This document shows, piece by piece, positions 58,986 to 64,000 of a stretch of 64,000 nucleotides of DNA. The notes below the pieces were generated by a model. That model was not told the origin of the DNA and ran no database searches. It saw only the letters and a list, made by a program, of their open reading frames with translations. Positions within the stretch are counted from its first letter, which is position 1; each line of letters begins with the position of its first letter. The position numbers and the translations under genes were made by a program. Source of the DNA: an uncultured Maribacter sp. (GTDB lineage Bacteria; Bacteroidota; Bacteroidia; Flavobacteriales; Flavobacteriaceae); assembly GCF_947496775.1 (NCBI RefSeq), contig NZ_CANMDU010000011.1, positions 1-64,000 of the forward strand, in the 5' to 3' direction.

Positions 58986-61679
58986 TTAGAAAAGTGTTAT
59001 TTGTCCGTCATCATCCGAATCTACATCTAAATTTTCATCGGAATCCTCTTTAGATGGTTTGTTTTCGCCTTGCGAAGTTACTTTCGGAGTTTCTTTATCG
59101 GATACAACATTTTCGGAAACCTCTTCTACCACTTCTAATTCTTCTACCGGAGTCTCCGCTTCTTCTTCATATGGCAAAGATTCTAATGCATTTACATTCT
59201 TAACCTTTTCTGAAGTTAATTGATTTCCTAAAGCTTTTATTCCTTTAATAGCAATAAACTCTTCTATATCTATACTTAAATTAGGCTTTTGTTCTTTTCC
59301 TCTGGGTTTAACAAATTCCAATTCAACGACAGGCCTCCAATCTGTAGAAATTAACTCTAAGTACGATTTTGGATGTTCTGTAATAATAAGGTCTTCTCTA
59401 TTTTCGTGCTCAATTAAAAAACGTTTTACAGCAAGTCTTTCTTTTTCTCCATCCCAATATATAGCCGATAATGGCTTCTTAGGATTCCATTTTTCTAGTA
59501 CCACCATATCATCATCAAAATGAGACGTTAGAGTAGGTAGCATTGTTTTTACAATTCCTTTTTGCGTAACAATTAAAAGTAAATCGTCTCCTCTAAATTC
59601 ACCGAGCAATTCTCCTCTACCATCTACATTTAATCTACGTACTACATCATCGAACCAAATTTTACGAGGTTTTAATGTAGAAACTCCCTTTTCTTTAAGC
59701 TCTATGCGCTTTACAGCATATTTAGTAACAATATTACCTTTTGAGGCTCTTCCTTTTATAAGAACATCCGAAAAATCGATATCCCACTTTAGTTTTTTTA
59801 CACTCCCTACTTGTCTCAAATTTATAGTTACTACTTCTGCTTCTCCATTAGGATTAGCACTGTAATATAAAACCTGAGATGCTGGTTTACCCGTTGTTAA
59901 ATCGTACAACTTATCCCTAGTCATACTAGTAACATTAAAACGTTTAATATAGGTTGCCCCTCCCTTACCATCTTTATAAATCATGTTATATGTGGTTCGA
60001 GCATCTTTCTTTTTAAATACAGCCACGTGAATAATGTTTTTACCAACAAAAGTTTTGGTATCTACTTTAGAAACCATCATTTTTCCGTCTTTGGTAAACA
60101 CAATAATATCGTCAATATCACTGCAATCTGTAACATATTCATCTTTGCGTAAAGAGGTACCTACAAAGCCTTCTTCTCTATTTACATAAAGTTTTGTATT
60201 CCGAATAACAACCTTTGTAGCTTCAATATCATCAAAAATTCTTATTTCAGATTTACGCCCCCTGCCTTCTCCATATTTGGCTTTTAAGTTTTTAAAATAG
60301 TCTATTGCGAACTGAATAATATTTGCAAGATGATGCTTAACTTCTGCTATACGCTCTTCTAAACTATCTAACAATTGCTGTGCTTTATCAATATCGAATT
60401 TAGATATCCTCTTAATTCTAATTTCCGTAAGACGAACAATATCTTCTTCGGTAACTGTTCTCTTTAAATGTTTAACATGTGGTTTTAACCCCTTATCTAT
60501 AGCAGAAATTACCCCTTCCCAAGTTTCTTCTTCCTCTATATCACGGTAAATTCTGTTCTCTATAAAAATGCGTTCTAAGGAAGAAAAATGCCATTGTTCT
60601 TCCAGTTCATTTAATTGAATTTCTAATTCTCTTCGCAACAATTCCACAGTATAATCCGTAGAACGTTTCAACATTTCAGTTACGCCAATAAACAAAGGTT
60701 TATTATCCTCTATTATACATCCTAAAGGGGAGATGGAGGATTCACATGCCGTAAAAGCATACAGAGCATCTATAGTTTTATCAGGAGAGATACCACTTGG
60801 CAAATGCACCAAAATCTCTACATCCGCTGCCGTGTTATCTTCTATTTTCTTTATTTTAATTTTCCCCTTATCATTGGCCTTTAAAATAGAATCTATCAAA
60901 GAAGAGGTATTGGTTCCGTACGGAATTTCTGTAATAGCAAGCGTATTCTTATCTACTTGCGCCATTTTTGCTCTTACCCTAACTTTTCCTCCTCGAAGGC
61001 CATCATTATAATTACTAACATCAATAATACCCGACGTTGGAAAATCTGGAAATATAGAAAAACGCTGTCCTTTTAAATGTTTTACAGAAGCGTCTATTAG
61101 TTCTATAAAATTATGAGGTAAAACTTTAGTAGACAATCCTACCGCAATACCCTCTGCCCCTTGTGCCAATAAAAGCGGGAATTTCACAGGTAAGTTTACT
61201 GGTTCTTTTTTTCTACCGTCATAAGAAAGTTGCCATTCTGTAATTTTAGGGCTAAAAACTACTTCTAAGCCAAATTTTGACAAACGAGCTTCAATATACC
61301 TAGAGGCAGCTGCTCTATCCCCAGTTAAAATATTACCCCAGTTTCCTTGCGTATCTATTAACAAATCTTTTTGGCCAATTTGCACCATAGCATCTGCAAT
61401 ACTAGCATCCCCATGTGGGTGATACTGCATCGTATGCCCCACAACATTAGCAACTTTATTGTAACGACCATCATCTAACTCCTTTAACGAATGAAGTATT
61501 CTACGTTGCACAGGCTTAAAACCATCTTCTATAGCTGGTACTGCACGTTCTAATATTACATAAGAAGCATAATCTAAAAACCATTCTTTATACATGCCAG
61601 TAACCTTTATTAAGGCTTCTTCTTGGTTTTCTTCATTATTCGTAATGTGCTCCTCGTTCAGTTCTTCATTCTCTTCCAT
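58986..61679 (-). CDS. parC: DNA topoisomerase IV subunit A
   Basis: ParC, 897 residues, decatenates chromosomes with ParE. Seen: YASYVILERAVPAIEDGFKPVQRRIL, YHPHGDASIADAMVQIGQ, GDRAAASRYIEARLSKFG with the catalytic Tyr, then the C-terminal beta-pinwheel from about 490. The end is a long acidic tail (EEVSENVVSDKE, then ...DVDSDDDGQITLF) typical of Bacteroidota. Frame and order with parE are usual. Assigned to ParC rather than GyrA by its pairing with the ParE gene. Confidence 0.93.
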   Translation of the reverse strand: MEENEELNEEHITNNEENQEEALIKVTGMYKEWFLDYASYVILERAVPAIEDGFKPVQRRILHSLKELDDGRYNKVANVVGHTMQYHPHGDASIADAMVQIGQKDLLIDTQGNWGNILTGDRAAASRYIEARLSKFGLEVVFSPKITEWQLSYDGRKKEPVNLPVKFPLLLAQGAEGIAVGLSTKVLPHNFIELIDASVKHLKGQRFSIFPDFPTSGIIDVSNYNDGLRGGKVRVRAKMAQVDKNTLAITEIPYGTNTSSLIDSILKANDKGKIKIKKIEDNTAADVEILVHLPSGISPDKTIDALYAFTACESSISPLGCIIEDNKPLFIGVTEMLKRSTDYTVELLRRELEIQLNELEEQWHFSSLERIFIENRIYRDIEEEETWEGVISAIDKGLKPHVKHLKRTVTEEDIVRLTEIRIKRISKFDIDKAQQLLDSLEERIAEVKHHLANIIQFAIDYFKNLKAKYGEGRGRKSEIRIFDDIEATKVVIRNTKLYVNREEGFVGTSLRKDEYVTDCSDIDDIIVFTKDGKMMVSKVDTKTFVGKNIIHVAVFKKKDARTTYNMIYKDGKGGATYIKRFNVTSMTRDKLYDLTTGKPASQVLYYSANPNGEAEVVTINLRQVGSVKKLKWDIDFSDVLIKGRASKGNIVTKYAVKRIELKEKGVSTLKPRKIWFDDVVRRLNVDGRGELLGEFRGDDLLLIVTQKGIVKTMLPTLTSHFDDDMVVLEKWNPKKPLSAIYWDGEKERLAVKRFLIEHENREDLIITEHPKSYLELISTDWRPVVELEFVKPRGKEQKPNLSIDIEEFIAIKGIKALGNQLTSEKVKNVNALESLPYEEEAETPVEELEVVEEVSENVVSDKETPKVTSQGENKPSKEDSDENLDVDSDDDGQITLF

Positions 61680-61709
61680 GCAGAAAGATAGGTATTAGGT
61701 GGTTTGTAC

Positions 61710-63566
61710 TTAATTTTGATCTACAAGGTCTATCTCTACCTTAAGGTTTTCTATGATAAATTTTTGTCTGTCTGGTGTGTTTTTACCCATATAGAATTGC
61801 AGTAAATTTTCAATAGACATCGCTTTATCTAACATAACCGGTTCTAAACGAATATCATCTCCAATAAAATGAACAAATTCATCTGGTGAAATCTCCCCCA
61901 AACCTTTAAATCGTGTAATTTCTGGCTTACCGCTTAACTTATTTATAGCACTCTTTCGTTCTTCATCAGAATAACAATAAATAGTTTCTTTTTTATTACG
62001 AACTCTAAAAAGAGGTGTCTGTAATATATATAGGTGATTCTCTTTTATTAATTCAGGAAAAAACTGTAAAAAGAAGGTTATAAGCAATAATCTAATATGC
62101 ATACCGTCTACATCGGCATCCGTGGCTATTACAATATTATTATATCGTAAATCCTCCATAGACTCTTCAATATTCAACGCCGCTTGTAGCAAATTAAATT
62201 CTTCATTCTCATAGACTACCTTTTTAGACATTCCGTAAGAATTTAGGGGTTTTCCTTTTAAACTAAAAACAGCCTGGGTATTTACATCTCTAGATTTTGT
62301 AATGGAACCAGAAGCCGAATCTCCCTCTGTAATAAATAACGTACTTTCTAGATTTCTGGCTTTCTTTGTGTCTCCTAAATGTATACGACAATCTCTAAGT
62401 TTCTTATTATGTAAACTAGCTTTTTTAGCACGGTCTTTTGCTAATTTTCGAATACCGGAAAGCTCTTTGCGCTCGCGTTCGGCTTGCATAATTTTACGTT
62501 GTAAAAATTCTGCAGTTTCCGCATTTTTATGTAAGTAATTATCTAAATATTTACCCACAAAATCGTTAATATAGGTACGGACAGTAGGCAAATCCCCTCC
62601 CATATCTGTAGAGCCTAATTTTGTTTTTGTTTGACTCTCAAAAACAGGCTCCATTACTTTAATAGAAATGGCCGAGATAATAGATTTCCTAATATCCGAA
62701 GCTTCATAGCTCTTACCATAAAAATCCCTAATAGTTTTTACTAATGCCTCTCTAAATGCTGCTTGATGCGTACCACCTTGTGTTGTATTTTGTCCGTTTA
62801 CAAAAGAATGATACTCTTCACTATACTGAGTTTTACTATGTGTTATAGCTACTTCTATATCATTTCCTTTTAAATGAATAACAGGATAAAGCATATCCTC
62901 TACATTATTATTATCTTCTAAAAGATCCTTTAACCCATTTTCTGAATGAAATTTCTCCCCATTAAAAACGATGGTAAGCCCAGGGTTTAAATACACATAA
63001 TTTTTAAGCATGCGTTCCACATACTCATTACGGTATTTGTAATTTTTAAAGATAAGTTCATCTGGCGTAAAAGAAACCTTAGTCCCTTTACGCTGCGAGG
63101 TTTCGGAGGGGCCTTCTTCTGTCATTAAATTACCTTGACTAAATTCGGCAACCTTTAGCTGACTGTCTCTTGAGGATTGCACCTTAAAAAAGCTAGACAA
63201 GGCATTTACTGCTTTTGTACCAACACCGTTTAATCCTACAGATTTTTTAAACGCACGGGAATCATATTTACCCCCTGTGTTCATTTTGGAAACAACATCA
63301 ACCACTTTTCCTAACGGAATTCCACGACCATAATCCCTAACATTAACTATATTATCACGGATTGCAATTTCAATGGTTTTCCCAGCTCCCATTACAAATT
63401 CATCAATACAGTTATCTATAACTTCTTTTAAAAGAATATAAATACCATCATCCGCAGAAGAACCATCTCCCAATTTACCAATATACATCCCTGGTCGCAT
63501 TCTAATATGCTCTTTCCAGTCTAATGAACGGATATTATCTTCGGTATATTGGGTATTTTCTGCCAT
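61710..63566 (-). CDS. parE: DNA topoisomerase IV subunit B
   Basis: ParE, 618 residues, is the ATPase half. Seen: GHKL ATP site [44 protein letters not shown]; toprim domain with [11 protein letters not shown] and [14 protein letters not shown]; and [13 protein letters not shown]. It lies 30 bases upstream of parC in one operon. Confidence 0.95.
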   Translation of the reverse strand: MAENTQYTEDNIRSLDWKEHIRMRPGMYIGKLGDGSSADDGIYILLKEVIDNCIDEFVMGAGKTIEIAIRDNIVNVRDYGRGIPLGKVVDVVSKMNTGGKYDSRAFKKSVGLNGVGTKAVNALSSFFKVQSSRDSQLKVAEFSQGNLMTEEGPSETSQRKGTKVSFTPDELIFKNYKYRNEYVERMLKNYVYLNPGLTIVFNGEKFHSENGLKDLLEDNNNVEDMLYPVIHLKGNDIEVAITHSKTQYSEEYHSFVNGQNTTQGGTHQAAFREALVKTIRDFYGKSYEASDIRKSIISAISIKVMEPVFESQTKTKLGSTDMGGDLPTVRTYINDFVGKYLDNYLHKNAETAEFLQRKIMQAERERKELSGIRKLAKDRAKKASLHNKKLRDCRIHLGDTKKARNLESTLFITEGDSASGSITKSRDVNTQAVFSLKGKPLNSYGMSKKVVYENEEFNLLQAALNIEESMEDLRYNNIVIATDADVDGMHIRLLLITFFLQFFPELIKENHLYILQTPLFRVRNKKETIYCYSDEERKSAINKLSGKPEITRFKGLGEISPDEFVHFIGDDIRLEPVMLDKAMSIENLLQFYMGKNTPDRQKFIIENLKVEIDLVDQN

Positions 63567-63689
63567 ATATAGGAATTTAAACGAAAGTGTTGCTAATATA
63601 ACACGACTTACAAAAAAATAAAACCCTTAACGACTAAAGTAATTAACAATAAAAAAAGAATTTTTGTTGATAGAATAGGTATTTCATTG

Positions 63690-63737
63690 AAAAAAGAGAG
63701 GAAATAGATAGTTTTTCACTATTTATTTCTCTTTTTT
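63690..63737 (-). terminator. Terminator overlapping the end of the EamA gene
   Basis: AAAAAAGAG (63690) pairs with CTCTTTTTT (63729), continuing with the inner AAATA/TATTT and TAGT/ACTA pairs, around TTTTC. One arm lies inside the last EamA codons. Confidence 0.6.
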
Positions 63738-64000
63738 CTTTGAAATTATAGACACGCCACCAATTACGATTAACATCCCAACTACTTGTATTAATGAAAT
63801 ACGTTCCTCTAAAAAAACAAAAGCCAAAACTATAGTAGAAACCGGACCTAAACTTCCAAAAATTGAAAAGGTATTTGCCCCAAGTTTTTCTATTGCAGAA
63901 GAGACTAAAAAAGACGGAATTAAAGTGCAAAAAATTGCCATTACGGCACTAATAAAATACACCTTTTTTGGATAACTAAAAATGGCATAATCTCCTTGAA
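63723..64000 (-). CDS. EamA/DMT family transporter, C-terminal part (5' end outside window)
   Basis: Frame open to the window edge; about 91 residues visible, ending KKKEK. The segment GDYAIFSYPKKVYFISAVMAIFCTLIPSFLVSSAIEKLGANTFSIFGSLGPVSTIVLAFVFLEERISLIQVVGMLIVIGGV has the second EamA repeat: the LGA..F SIFGSLGPV helix, F LEE motif and closing G..LI..GV span. It is a drug/metabolite exporter of ten spans. A GTG at 63962 is an internal codon, not the start. Confidence 0.88.
   Translation of the reverse strand, partial: QGDYAIFSYPKKVYFISAVMAIFCTLIPSFLVSSAIEKLGANTFSIFGSLGPVSTIVLAFVFLEERISLIQVVGMLIVIGGVSIISKKKEK

Noticed and set aside
63643-63930. A 95-codon minus-strand frame rich in Phe, Tyr and Trp
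   Set aside because: It is the shifted frame of the EamA transporter end.

Overview
The window looks like a chromosome segment of an AT-rich member of the Bacteroidota, most probably a (marine) Flavobacteriaceae. Evidence: -7 promoter boxes of the TAnnTTTG type, PorX (response regulator plus PglZ phosphodiesterase, type IX secretion control), an LpxC-FabZ fusion, Spi/Spii exported proteins with Bacteroidota-style leaders, a formylglycine sulfatase, DUF2490 and GIN/DUF4097 surface proteins. No rRNA, tRNA or CRISPR array was seen. Genus cannot be decided from sequence reading alone.

Left end (1-2600): the tail of an Rhs polymorphic toxin with an AHH-type HNH nuclease tip and its overlapping immunity gene, followed by a displaced (orphan) second Rhs tip carrying a WHH-type nuclease, its SUKH immunity gene, and a decayed scrap of a third Rhs core. 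2883-6903: ECF sigma factor, membrane anti-sigma-like protein, DUF4097 protein, outer-membrane beta-barrel protein, a 48-codon basic ORF, a decayed copy of the beta-barrel gene, and a GIN-domain lipoprotein: an envelope-stress-type module. 7104-10670: three-gene exported MORN/DUF2490 operon of unknown role.

10671-19390 (minus strand): a complete histidine operon, hisG-GNAT-hisD-hisC-hisB-hisH-GNAT-hisA-hisF-GNAT-hisIE, led by a 17-residue leader peptide with four His codons and a textbook attenuator. Three unrelated-looking GNAT acetyltransferases are translationally knitted into it. 19485-23555 (minus): fabG, YbjQ-type protein, 41-aa membrane protein, VWA membrane protein, SPFH/prohibitin protein. 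23653-27649: M16 metalloprotease and sucD. 27816-33835 (minus): HD phosphohydrolase, lpxD, lpxC-fabZ, lpxA, efp and a second lpxD-like acyltransferase. 33865-41462: porX, tsaE, a small lipoprotein behind an elaborate operator-like palindrome, alanine dehydrogenase, DUF4258, proline dehydrogenase, aroB.

41459-50460: DinB, Lrp, M14 carboxypeptidase, XRE regulator, lipoproteins, TerC, AlkD, sulfatase, PepSY membrane protein with a possible iron box. 50701-53816 looks like a cassette-type accessory stretch: single genes (TlpA pair, HAD phosphatase, two hypotheticals), all on the minus strand, separated by related imperfect palindromes ending in a GTTGT-type core. Next come a DJ-1/PfpI protein with an altered nucleophile elbow beside a Crp/Fnr regulator decayed in place, then housekeeping genes: Kir-type potassium channel, GNAT, ACT protein, sterol-desaturase-family hydroxylase, mscL, parC, parE and a partial EamA transporter at the right edge.

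The best leads are the his leader/attenuator with embedded acetyltransferases, the palindrome-separated cassette stretch, and the Rhs tip array.
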